Assembly (NCBI GenBank): GCA_947568835.1
Contig: OX387605.1
Span: 21,270,418 to 21,334,417, forward strand
Length of the DNA stretch: 64,000 nt
Source: Protonemura montana
Taxonomy: Eukaryota; Arthropoda; Insecta; Plecoptera; Nemouridae
Direction: 5' to 3'
This document shows, piece by piece, positions 48,835-60,800 of the stretch; within the stretch, counting starts at the first letter, position 1; the number at the start of each line of letters is the position of its first letter. The notes below the pieces were generated by a model. It was not told the DNA's origin, did not search any database, and saw nothing but the letters and a program-made list of their open reading frames with translations. Made by a program: the position numbers and the translations under genes.

Positions 48835-48898
48835 TTACATGTACGTACAAATTAGCATGTACGCATGTACACATGTACACATGTTTGCATGTAGTACA
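48835..48898. repeat. Cluster of ACATGT / GTAC palindromic words
   Basis: ACATGT and CATGTAC words recur about six times within 64 bp. Self-complementary short words could form alternative hairpins or be a binding-site cluster; no gene is adjacent. Confidence 0.6.
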
Positions 48899-50760
48899 AA
48901 TTCACCACTGAAGGCTGAGTTTTAAAATTTTGCCAATTTTTCCAAGGTAATATCAAAAACCATCCCCAAATTCCAGCAGTAATTTATTTAAAAATGGCAA
49001 CATCTTTGTCGGAGCGTTTTCCACAATTCATCTCGCTTTCTTCAACGCTCCGTAATAATTTTCCATTTAAAATAAACAAGCAAATACCTAAGAGATTACC
49101 ATGCAGTTTTGATAAATATCTGCAACCATACCATGAAATTATTTGTATCCTCCTTACCAATTCGTCACTAGAATACCCTAGAGCCACATTTTTTCATTTC
49201 GTTCAAGCGGATACGCACGAATTTTTTTTTCTTCCCCTGCCATATTTTGCACGCGCATTCTTTCAGTGCCTTTTGGTCGTTCTAATTCTACTTCCATTAT
49301 TTTTACTGTGAAAACGACTACAAAATACGGCACTTAATGGTCTGTACCCGGCACATAAGATTTAATTGTGTGAAAGTAAATATTTCGCACGTTCTCGGTT
49401 CTCCACGTTTCCTGCAAAAAGACACCGTCATGCCAACACCACAATTTTTCCCGTCACTCTCTGTTATCACGAAGCCGGTACCTAATTTTCGTATGTCATT
49501 TTCCTTGACATTTACTTGTAGTTGTTTTTTTTTTCATTTTAATCAGTCAACCTATTTCACAGCAGCTCTGATATGAGGACTCAGTGGCAAAAGATTACTT
49601 ATATCTCATTCATTTCAACCATTCGTATGTACAATATTCACAGCTGAATTCCCATTATCTGAGAAAATTTCCCGTCTATATGGCTGACGTACTTTTCCGT
49701 ACACCTTTATCAAAATGAATTTCAAAGAGGAAACCAAAACATGGTATTCGTGCCTGTCCAAAAACATGACAGGCAGCCGAGTCTGCATCATTGTCTTGCT
49801 CTCCAGGAAATACGTTTTTCTTGCCAGTCTCATTTGAAACCATTCAAAATTATAAAGCTTTCCGTCCCTGAGTTTTTGCAGAGCTCGGCTTGCAATAACA
49901 ACTCACCGCTTTTTGTTTGTAATTTAGAACGCGCGATTGTTTTGAAATTCCTGGCGGCAAAAAAAGATCCCTGGGTTTTGCTAATATCCGTTTCTCAAAT
50001 TACCCCCTTTTTAGATTTTCCATGTGGCACTAAAAAACAAAAGAGCGTGCTAATTAGTAAATTCTGCACTAGATGTGGCAAATATTTCAATTAATATGTT
50101 AAGAAAGTGTGCTTCTAGATTTCAATTAGTCATATACGGTGTGGTACTTCAAATGAGCTACATTAGTGAGTGCACTTCAGGCAGCGTGGCGCCCCTATAC
50201 CTCGACGTTGGTTACGGTGACTACCTGTTCAAGCATTCCAGGCCAGCAATAGCGCCGAGGGACTTGTTTTACATCCGAATCGGCATCATGTTCGATGAAT
50301 GGTAATGACCATAATGTTGTTAAAGCAATTGCTTGGCAAGTGCGAACCGTGGACGATGCGAATTCATCGCCAGTGTCGTACAATAAGGAATCAGCTAATT
50401 GTGCACCTCATTATTGTTGCTTGTACGAAATAAAACAAATTGCCATAATGATGTAGATATATAATTAGTTAATCTAATAAGTACGAAACCAGGGGCGGAC
50501 TCGCACAGTCGGATGAATGGCATTGGCCGCTCTTGAAACAAAAGAATTGTCGGACGATGCGGGCGCCGTTTCGGGCGCCGTGCCGGGCCTATTCAAATGA
50601 GGAGGGTTGCAATAGACGAGTTTTACCACAAAACCAGATAAAAAAAGAGTCAAAAATATTCTACCACGTTTATTTTCCGTCCCTCTTTTCCCTCCGCTTC
50701 GCAACCCCCTTGGTTTTAAGTGCAATTACCGCTTCCTTGGGCTGAGCCGAATAGACATCG

Positions 50761-50828
50761 GCCGGGGGTGGCCGGGGGGGAGGGGGGTGGCTGGGGGTGG
50801 TAGTGGGTGGCCCTGGGGGGTGAGGTGG
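50761..50828 (+). repeat. G-rich tract, G-quadruplex-prone
   Basis: Runs such as GGGGGTGGCCGGGGGGGAGG and GGGGGGTGGCTGGGGGTGG give many G-blocks at short spacing on the plus strand. Confidence 0.85.
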
Positions 50829-51615
50829 ACGTGTGTACCTAACTTCCCTTCAACTTGCGGTCACGACGCCTATTTGTAACGCAAGCTAGCGCCAGCCCAG
50901 CCCCTGGGACGAGCTCGCACAAGAGATACGCTTTTTTCACTCTTTTTCATTGGGCTCATGCCACCCCTTCACCCCTTGACCTCAAAATGGGCGTCTGCTT
51001 CGTGATAATCATTCATTCAAGCTCCACCCCAAAGACTATTTTTTACGTCTTTCTCATTTTTCGCCCCTCCCGTTTCCCATAGACAAAGTTTGAAACTCCT
51101 CCCCTGGTTACCATAAAAATGCAGCTGGCTCCATGAGGGTGAGGGGTGAATTTGGACATTTGTTATGTGAAATCCCACCCCTGCGGCGTTAGAATTCCCC
51201 TCAGCAATCGCGCGAGAGAGGACGAACGCTCGGGCCGGAAAGAACGGGAAGAGAGATGGAGGGTAAAAGTGACCCTCTGTGGGAGGTGTCGTGTCAACGA
51301 ATTCAACATGGCTGCCTAGAACAAGAAGCCCTCTCTTATCGATCTGGACCCAGCATCCCTATAGCGCCATCTTTGCTCACGCCCAGACCCGCCAACGATT
51401 GGCTGGCATATTTTTAATACTTTTTATTATAAAATGTTCTCTAAGAATTTTAAATTAGAGTATCCACCCCTAACGCCATTTTTTTTCATGTGTGTTTTGT
51501 AAATAGTGTGTCAGTGTCCGTGGGGGTGAGATGCATCTATCATTCGTTGCTACCCCTGTTCCCCCACCCCTATCCGGTCTCTACGAGGGCGCTTTAGCCA
51601 GGTCGGTGCGAATAT

Positions 51616-51929
51616 GACGGCGCTGCCTGTGGCTAAGCTCAGACAGTGGAACTAATGAACGAAGCCTCGCAGAGATCCCACTTCCTCCTCACCTCCACCA
51701 CGTCAAGCCGTCCGACGTCGACATCGGCGTCGCCAACGCCGTCCACTTCAGCAGATCAATAAGATGCCCCATCCTCCGAAGCAAGAGTTGCCCGGCTGAC
51801 CATGCAAGCTTTGCACAGATGATTAGTGAGAACAAAGTTCGACCAGGACTGCCAGGGAAGCAAGGGTTTGCACAAGAATGCTGCCGAAGCGTATTTATTT
51901 TCCACGGACCCGCTGCCACCAACTGTATT
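51616..51929 (+). CDS. Candidate GC-rich exon or ORF, unknown protein
   Basis: A plus-strand frame is open for about 103 codons to TGA. Over 51699-51752 nearly every codon ends in G or C (HVKPSDVDIGVANAVHFS), strong coding-like periodicity in an AT-rich genome. There is no early ATG, so an internal exon or the 5' end of a spliced gene is likelier than a single-exon gene; no clear splice borders were found. A 122-codon frame lies opposite on the minus strand (52057-51689) and ends near a good donor-like GAG/GTGAGG, so the strand is not settled. No family is recognised. Confidence 0.28.
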
Positions 51930-52967
51930 TGACGCCAGCGACGATGAATAATTTTTGTTCGTTTAGCTTCGGACGTGACTGTACGCCACCAGCTGATTGC
52001 TTTCCCCACATGTATTTTTATTCGTAATTTCCCGGGCTTCCCCACCAAAAATGACACAAACTTTTCCTACTGGACAGGTGTACGGCGCATGCCCGTACGT
52101 AGCCAACCGCCAATATTTGCTTGAGACACACAAAGCGGGAAATTATTGCTACTTTCGTGTAATGTTTCAAAGTTTCTTGTTGCAAATCAGACGTTTCAAT
52201 TCACACGAGGCCGCGACCAAGGGGTTTCCTTTATGTTATGTTTGCTACGTAACTATATATTGAAATATTACTGAAACATCAAAGTAGTTGACCGCATAAA
52301 GGCACTGCCCTGGATAGATGTATGGAACTGGTAGAACTCCTGGGATATTGAGACTGAGCCTGAAATGACTTCTATTGCCAGGCAATTCGAGTCCTATCCG
52401 TTGACTCACTGATTGCCTTGCCTGTACCCCGATGAGAGCCGCAAATTCCGCAACGCTAAAGACCTCGGCAGACGCTTGTAGTAATTAATCAAAATGCACA
52501 GTCTCAATGATAAATCTGGTCAAAGAACGAGGGGTTACATCGCGTGAAGTAACTGCGGTAAAGAGTCGTTCGTTTACCACGGGAAGATTACCTTTTCAGG
52601 ATTTCAGAAATATTTGGTGGAAATATTTATGTTTGCGTTTCACTTCTAAACCAGGCTGTTGATAAATAATTTCTAGTTATTTGATCTACCTTTAATGACT
52701 TACCTTTCGACGATACTCGAAATCAATTTACCGGGGGAAGTCGGTTCTTATGGTAGACCTGCTGCGTAGAAAGATGTTTCTTATGGATATAGTCTTGTTT
52801 CTCTGGCTGTAAAACAAAAATGAGAGAGAAAGTGTTTAAATTGCAAAATTTTTCATTGTCTAACGGGATCCTTCTGAGAATTTATCTGCGTGCTTTATTT
52901 TCACAGTACTTTTTCACCGAGGAAGATTATTCTCTTTGGCGAAATGAGGACCGAACAATAAATTAGA

Positions 52968-53066
52968 AACAAAAAGAGAGATCAGAGATAAAAGGGGAGA
53001 GAATAAGAGACCGTGAGAGAGGGAGAGAGAAGAAGAAGGGAGCATGAGGGAGAGAGAGAGCGCCTA
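52968..53066 (+). repeat. GA-rich purine tract
   Basis: About 100 bp of nearly pure purine on the plus strand with many GAGAG words. In arthropods GAGAG is the core site of GAGA factor, but no promoter was seen nearby. Confidence 0.75.
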
Positions 53067-53991
53067 AAGGGATGAAATTTTGGCTCTAGAGGAGCAGAAA
53101 CGTGGACAGGTTGTAAATAAATCACCCCGGAAAGAATGAGTAGTGGGGGAGGGATGAACCAGGAGGAGAGATGTAGAATTTAAAGATTCGTGTTAAGACG
53201 GGGTGGAAAGGGGACGGCGAAGAGGAGAGAATGTGCAAAGGAAGGGTTTGTTCCAGAGTTGAAAAGAAGACGAAGAAACGACTGGCGTTGCGCGGAACGA
53301 GTTGCGCGTGGCGCTCGACGCGAGCGTGCTGCTAGGACGGGAAATCGCGGAACTAGCGGCATTCAACGCTGCACCCTCGAGTATGACAGTAAAATCTTCC
53401 CTCGACATTTGTCACGTGAGCGGATTTTATAGAGAAGCGATTCATTTACTCGGGATTGCTCCACTAACGGACATTTAGGAACTGAAGAGGTTTAATTAGT
53501 TACATTTTTGCTATCGATTAGGGCACATTTCAAGATCTGTTTTAATTAGAAAACTGGCTGTGTATTTTATGGCAAGATAACTTCAAGAAATAATTTATTA
53601 ATTAAAAAAAAATGTTAAGCGTTTAACTTTGAATTAATTAAATAGAAACATAAAATTTACAAGATTCCAAATTTTTTCTTAAAAAGCCTTGCCAACTTAA
53701 TGAATAAAAAAAGTGTTAGGTTTTAAAGTAAACTAATTCATAAACCGCACTGAGACCAAATCAATTGACCATGTTTATTAATTCAACGCGTTTCCATCGA
53801 TGTAGACTTATTAGTAAAACGTAAACAAACGCCGTACAAGTTTATAAAACCATTAAGCTTCGTGGTAAATCGATCACGATTGAATTCAATAAAATAATAA
53901 CGCTGTGGTTTCCAAAAGTGTTTAAAAAGCACTTTGCAATTACAACCATCGGCCTATATACCCGTGTAGCAAAAGCATATCAACGAATTAT

Positions 53992-54099
53992 CCCCCCCCC
54001 CCCCCCCCCCCCCCTGTAGGCACGGCGCCGTCGTGTACGTGTGTGTGTGTTGGATGGCTTGGGAAGGGTGGCGGGGTGGGGTGGGGGGGGGGGGGGGGG
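53992..54099. repeat. Poly-C (23) and poly-G (17) pair 68 bp apart
   Basis: C-run 53992-54014 and G-run 54083-54099, with GGGGTGGGG just before the G-run. The two runs are complementary, so one strand could fold a C:G hairpin, and each strand could form a G-quadruplex. The lengths may be affected by sequencing error. Confidence 0.85.
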
Positions 54100-57000
54100 C
54101 GCCAACGACTAAAAGTGTTTCGAGAGTTCATGGAAAGGAGATTACTTTAGCAAACTCGCGTTAAACGTCCGAATAAAAACTCGCACTATCTGGAGCGCTA
54201 GTCTGAGTTAACCCTCTTTTCGGAACACAACACCCTTGCGGGCGTTACGTCGGCGATGTGCCAGCGCTGGCTTGCGCTGGCCAACGCCACACGTGAGTGA
54301 CAGTTCTAAGCCCCGTTTTACCCCCAAAACCTGACACGCTTTGCTGTACGGCGAACAACATGCGAACGATATTAATTATTCGGGGTGCGCTAAAACAGTG
54401 CATTTCATCAAAAATTCAAAGCGAACTAATAGCTTTGTTAAACTTGCATTGTTTTCATTATCAGTGTTGCATTTGGAGTTTTTTTTTTTTTGTAACCGCC
54501 TTTGCTTGATGACAGTTTCGTTTTTTTTTAACTCCTTTGCTTGGAAGTTTTAAAAAATCCAGTTTTTAGCTTCATAAATTAAATATAACACGTGTTAAAC
54601 TGCAAGATATTTTAGACTTTTAACAGTTTTTAGACAACATTGTCCGAAAGAAGTTGAGGGCAGGTAACTAAACGACTGCCGCATCAGGCACGCCACCTCC
54701 ATATGGAGGGGCCGAGATCATACAAATTAAACGCTATCTAATCCCATCCAACGATTAAACACTTTCAATTCAATTTCAATTTTGCCTATTTATAGGCCTA
54801 TTACCACGGAGATAAACACTAATTGATTTTTTCGCTATCCCTCTCTGTCCGCGAATATAATCAAATTGCTTTCGCTTCAATGGAGTCAAACAAGCAACAA
54901 TCAAAACTATACAAACACACCATTTAATAGGCAGTTATCAAATCGAAATAAAATAAGTCTCCGGCGAAAATTCTCCATTTTCCGCCCTATTGGTCACCAC
55001 AAAAGCACAGAAAACCAGCAAACGAGGTTAGGTACATGACACGGTCTGCCTTTGGGCTCTCTGCCCACACCCGCCACAACGGTAGGTATTCCTTTAAAGG
55101 CAACCGGGCAAATTAATCAACAGCTTCACGTATTCCCTCGGTAATTTCACTTTACTTTGATTAAACTATTCCATTCCAACTATTATTATATTCCTTAGAT
55201 ATATACATTATATAAAGCAATTAAATATTCTCTCTGTTAATTTAGCTTGAGAAGTTGAACTGAAACAGGGTAATATTATCGGCTGTAGCACCTCATAATT
55301 AACTTCTCCTTCCTTCATTTGACTCCTAGCTCACCACCATCTACAATCTAGACCTCAACCTCAGCGCTAGCGGCACCCCTGCTAGGCTTGCCTCGCAGAG
55401 AACATATAGAATCTGAGGTGAAATGGAACGGCCAGTTCTGCCGCGACGGTCTACACAGTTCCTCAAACTTTACTAGAGTTGGTCAAATAATTAGAGTGAC
55501 CCCAAATCAAAACCATGTGTGAAATTTCCAGCCGGTTAGAAATTTTGGGGTTGGTTTTTGGGGTTAGGGTTTATTTCACTACTTGTGTGGATTTAGACAA
55601 GCGAGGTGATTTGATTTATATTGTTTTATCTCAGAAACTTTATTGTTGATTGTTGAGAAAGTTATAACTTACACAGTTTACTTAAATTTGCTTCCACTTG
55701 GTGTTCAGGCTTCAAAAGAAATTATATTTATGCATTTAGGTAGGTAAATTTCAACATCTATCTAAATTAATAACTAAAAGTCAAGTTAAGCTTTACCACA
55801 AGTAATAGTTTAATCTTATGACTTGTGATCAGTTTGTCAACTTTCAACATGCCGATAGCTTGAAATCGGCCATCAATGATATTTAATATAATTTTGATAT
55901 TGTCAAAGTTAGGTGCAACCTCCACAAACACAATCTGCACGTTAAAATCTTAATTGCTTACAATCCCGATCTCAATTAACGAACATATTACTCGACAATT
56001 AAACATCACCACAAGAATTACATGAACCTCATCAAAAAGTAGGTATTCTAACTCAAGTTACCACAGTATTTTCCATTTCAATCAACCTCAACCACATCAA
56101 TAGTCCACCACGCACATTGACCCGCTAAAGTGACATCCCAGCTGTACGTGACTGTACGTGTATGATTTAATGGCACAGGCCTATCTTGAGGCCAACGCGT
56201 GTGCAGAGGATAGTTAAATCAACCCCTTAGAGCACAAAGGAGCCAAGCGGAGATGTAAGTTCCGCCCTCTCAAATCCCACAGCCATAGTCCTATGTTAGA
56301 GTGTCCTTTCCTACCCACACTCCCTAGCCGCTAGCACGTAACTTTCTTGCCAATGCTAACGCTTGGTCCTTGGCTGCCGGGCGAAATTTGCACATTTCAG
56401 CAACGAAGAAGGGTGGACGTGGCAAAAGCTGATCGCAGTTTCACACACGGCAAGGTGAAAGAAACATTCCGGCAAATTTTTAAAAGTCAATTTTGGATTT
56501 TTTTTCAATTTTGCGTGTTATTTCAGCTGTTTTAAGACATGACAGACGTTAAAAATGAGCCTGGTATTGATAGTTTGTTTAAAAGTCATGAGAAAATAGT
56601 TTTATTATTCCAATTGACCGACAGATCAAGACCAAGGTCATCTGATTAGCAGGCTTTCCATATCGGTATATAAATTTGTCATATACCTACTAGTGTCTAT
56701 TCAAATTTAAATTAAGCACCTAATCAATTATTCAAAACCTATCCTAGTTACCTCGGTCTATTCGCCCAAATTTTCTAACCATATTAACGACCTTTCTTCC
56801 CCCGATATCCAAAATTTTCACTTCCCATCTCGTATCCCACGCATTCTGAGTGAAATAATCCTTCTCTGACAAGCAACTTCTACAGAGGCATGGTAAGACA
56901 TGCATGCACAGCGCGCTAAGGGTGTTGTTAGTGGGTCGGTTGGGAGAGAAGGGGCGCCTGGGGTGCCGGGGGGAGGTCAGGTCCCGTCGAGATGAGATGC

Positions 57001-57497
57001 TGGGCTGCGTGCGCCGCGCCATCTATTCCTTGGCAGCTCTCCTGAGGGATAATCAGGACTTGTACGCGCCATGCATATAGGATACATGCCACGCAATAAC
57101 AGAGGCCATGCAATAAACTAGGAATCATCAGTTATTTGCGCCTCGACCCGACCCTGGCTATATCCTAGCTCGTATACCACGCTTCTATATTAATACCAAC
57201 CATGATGTAAAGGACTCGGTAAAATTATAATATTTGTATGCTGTGGGAGTGTATGGGCAAAAGGACCGGGTTCCATTCTCGCTGAATTAATTTTATGTTT
57301 TTCAATGATAAATAGTGCACGATTTTAATACCCTAAAGCTGGAAAATGATGTGAAAATTTAACAAAACGGCCACTAGAATACCTTTTCTCTGAAAACACA
57401 TCTTAAAGGACGTATATAAAGGTGTAATATCGATAATCGTTTCAGCAATTATGATACAAGTCGATTAACGCCCCAATGATATCGTTTGAATTTTGTG

Positions 57498-57836
57498 CTA
57501 AATCCGTCTGATATCAAAGTGATTGATATTTAGTGAAGTGATTACATTATCGAACGTATTCCATTGGACATTGACGTTCATCCCGAATGAGCAATTATCT
57601 CTTGAAGCACAATAGCCAGCATGGTCCGGCAAGGACATATTATCCGACATTCCAGACTTCCTTCGAGCAAAGCCTATAGGTGGCAATCTACAGATACCAG
57701 ACGGCAAGTCCCTGAGAATGCTTGAATACGATTGAAGTATATAGCCAGGATTCACATTGAAGTTAGCAGATCGACCGCGCAATCTATTTGAATTAATTAA
57801 TTGAAAAGCACGTCTCGTATGCAGCTCAAAGCGTAC
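57498..57836 (-). CDS. Candidate exon or ORF, unknown protein
   Basis: A minus-strand frame open for about 113 codons to TAG at 57498-57500. It contains RGRSANFNVNPGYILQS, RDLPSGICRLPPIGFARRK, MSLPDHAGYCASRDNCSFG and NTFDNVITSLNINHF. Many codons are purine-first and pyrimidine-last (AAC, AAT, GGC, GAC), as in coding DNA, and the opposite strand is broken by stops. A possible acceptor (TTCAAATAG) lies near 57783. It may be a terminal exon or the remnant of a mobile-element gene; I recognise no family. Confidence 0.3.
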   Translation of the reverse strand, partial: VRFELHTRRAFQLINSNRLRGRSANFNVNPGYILQSYSSILRDLPSGICRLPPIGFARRKSGMSDNMSLPDHAGYCASRDNCSFGMNVNVQWNTFDNVITSLNINHFDIRRI

Positions 57837-57839
57837 TCA

Positions 57840-60800
57840 GATTCAATGCACTATTGAGAAATAACAGAATGTACCTTGCGATTGCTTATGAAATAATTGA
57901 ATGAGCCACCACCGTGCTCCGAGTAGATTATGGTCACTAATTTCAAGCGACAATACGTAATTAAAGCATGCAGGTGTGCAGTCATGTCTAGAGTTTAGTT
58001 GATGTTAAATTTAAATGGACTGCAAAACTGTCCCCTTACTCTGTGATTGAAACCAACTGTCTACTTTCCGCTAGTTTTACTCGACTTGGTCTTTGCATAT
58101 TGCTTTTTCAATTTTAAGCTGTTTGCCGTTGTTAGTATTTTCTCTCGACAGACGTTTGAAGCAACAGCACGGCATTTTCAAATATGTCTACCACACAACG
58201 GCTACGTCACATTAAACGCCTATAAATAATGTTTGCCAGCCCAGGATTGACATGTTGAAAGGTAAATCAAAGCTAACTGATGTTGACATCAATGCTTCCA
58301 CAAAGCCGGAAAATCAGAATTAAACGCTTACATTTAGCCAAGTAAAACGTGGGAAAGATACACACCAAAAATGACACACCAAAAAGCAACTATGAAAAAT
58401 GATAAAAGTAACAAGAAGATTAATTCTCCTCAAAAAAAGGTTAACTCTTGAAATCAAATAATGTCGTTTTATATAATAGTTACAAACCCGCTTTCCAAGT
58501 TATTTTCACAGTTAACACTTGCAGTTGTTCTCACTATATGTCACTAGTCACTCGACTCGTTTCGGGTCGACGGTTAGACCAGTGGTACCCATCTGACCAG
58601 ACTAGCTGACCAAGTCCATGTGACTCCGATCTGGTTCTGTTACCTGCGAAGCAAGGTGCAAGCTCTGCAGCCATGATGGGGGATGGATTCCCACGCGAAG
58701 CTCCTGCAAGATGCTGGCCTCGAGATGCACTTCTCACGCTGACCATTGGTCAAACGTTGGGGGGTTGAATGGTATCTGGGTGTCTGAAGATGGGGTGCTG
58801 CTGAGGTACCCTCTTTTGCTCGATCTCATTGTATTTTAGATTTTTTTTTCATTTCTGTGTGAAAGATGTTGCGATCTCATTGAGCTGGTCCAGTTCGTGA
58901 GGAGAGGATATAACTTTGACCAGTGAAAATGACATGTTTTCTAATGAAGCGTAAAACTGCTTACGAAAATAAAAATCAAGTTAATCTGAGCTTTCTGCTC
59001 AGAAAGTACTTGTTATTTTCTTATCTGTATAAAATTACAATATTGATTTATTCACTCTAAAATCATCTTAGTGCCCGTTTTTCGGTTCCTCCTTAAGAAA
59101 TTAGTAGTACAACTGAATGTTGCATTACCAATACCACGCTAACGAAGCGTTAAGTTTTTAACGTTCTCTTAAAAACCAGCAAATTTATTAGTTGATCCAA
59201 AAACCAACCATTTTTGAGACACAATCTCTCGATTTAAAATATACCAGACAACTGTTTATTAGCTTTTCACTCAGTAAGCCAAGTTTTTGCTTTGAAAAAT
59301 ATTTTCTATATAATTTTTCGAGTCCAAATTATCATCCCATAACACTCGACGAGTGAACGTAGGTACTAGATTTCCAACGCAGCCCATTGGTGCATAAGTA
59401 GACCGCAGACTCCTTTATGAAAGGCTCCGTCAGCATTGTCATCTTCATCTCGTGACACGGGCGTCGGTGAGATGTCGTTGACAGCCTCGAGACCTATTCT
59501 GTTTCGCACTGTCGTTGGCTGCGTCGGACAGCACGAAAAATTGCCTGTCCTCGAGCATCGCATGTGACTGAACCAGAAGACATCCAATCTAGAACAAGTT
59601 ACATCATTTCCAGATTACAGCTAGTCGGGTTCATAGACGTTCAATCTGGAACAAGTAACATCATTCCCGGATTACAATTAGTCTGGTCCATAGACGTTCA
59701 GGCAATGTGCGTCTTTGAATATGGGTCTAAAACACTCAATTTTGTGGATTTTTTGCACACAATCTAATTTTTTTGTGAGTGAATAGTAGAAAAAAACAAA
59801 ATATCGTTGGTGATTCTGGAGACAGAGCCTTCAATTTCAGAATTTCTCTTATTTTTTCTAATCGAATTAGTGAGCGAATGATAGCAAAAAAGAAGATCCC
59901 AGATAGGTCTGTTATCCTCGAGAATGAACAACTGATCGCACGATCGTAGTTAAAACTTAGTACTTATTCATGACTACTTTTTAATCAATTAAATTTCCAT
60001 TTCACGTCTTAAAAAAGAACCTCACGATCTTCTATTGAACCACTCGGTTCCTGTTTAGCGTTGACCCTGTTCTCGGCCCACCAACTGCACCGGTCACCCT
60101 CAAAGTGCGTCATCCGTCCCATACCGGAATCTCGAGACAAGCACCGTCCCATAGGCACACGCACTCCTGGCACACGCAGCTTTTTGTCACCACCTTTCGA
60201 CATGCCACCAGCTGACCTGGTGTTTTGATACCTGCTCCAACACCCGAAACCCAGGCATTATTCTAATGAATTGCTCATTTGTGGTTACGCCCGACTATGA
60301 CCTTTCTGTGCATGCCAACAATTAAATTGATTTAGCAGAGGTTTGAGACTTTGCAACTTTATAGGTACACACAAAAAGAGCAATCCATTACTCGTTACCT
60401 AATACGTACAAGAAGTGACGTTATTCTTGAGTGTACTTCTGGCTCAATGGAATGGGTTAAATATTCTCGGAACGTTTCTCATCTGATGTCGGGAAGGATT
60501 TTGTAGATTCTTCGTTGTTTTCTTCGCCGAAGAACCTCTTGGCTCCTGTCCAGCGACCATCTGAAAGCGATTCGCGAATTAGATTTATTTTCAAAAGGAA
60601 AATAATAAACATTGTGTATGCCATTGTTTCTTGTCGGTCCAGAACTTTGAGAACATCCAAAATCTAGCACTCGACTTGAAATTTAAACGAGGGAATTTGT
60701 AAAATGTTTCCGTTTAATCATTTCCAAATTAGCTCTGACTGTAGAAAGCCTTGTAAAGTCCCTATTCCCCATCCCCTTTTACAAAAAGGTTTGGTTATGC

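Larger units (their letters stand above)
47700..51615. other. Gene-poor stretch, GC-rich at its right end
   Basis: Plus-strand frames at 48994-49311 (ATGGCAACA start, 105 codons) and 49741-50094 (117 codons) are the best coding candidates but lack splice or homology support and contain T-rich hydrophobic runs. From about 50.5 kb the base composition rises in G+C, with the G-rich tract listed separately. Confidence 0.35.
51930..57497. other. Gene-poor stretch
   Basis: Apart from the purine tract and the poly-C/poly-G pair, no exon with support was found. Frames at 53190-53432 follow the purine-rich bias. A short GC-rich open segment near 54240-54295 starts at ATGTGCCAG and ends at CACAC/GTGAGT, which could be a tiny first exon but cannot be supported further. 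Confidence 0.35.

Noticed and set aside
57235-57310. Possible tRNA-like B box (GGGTTCCATTCTCG)
   Set aside because: No A box at the right distance and no pairing arms.
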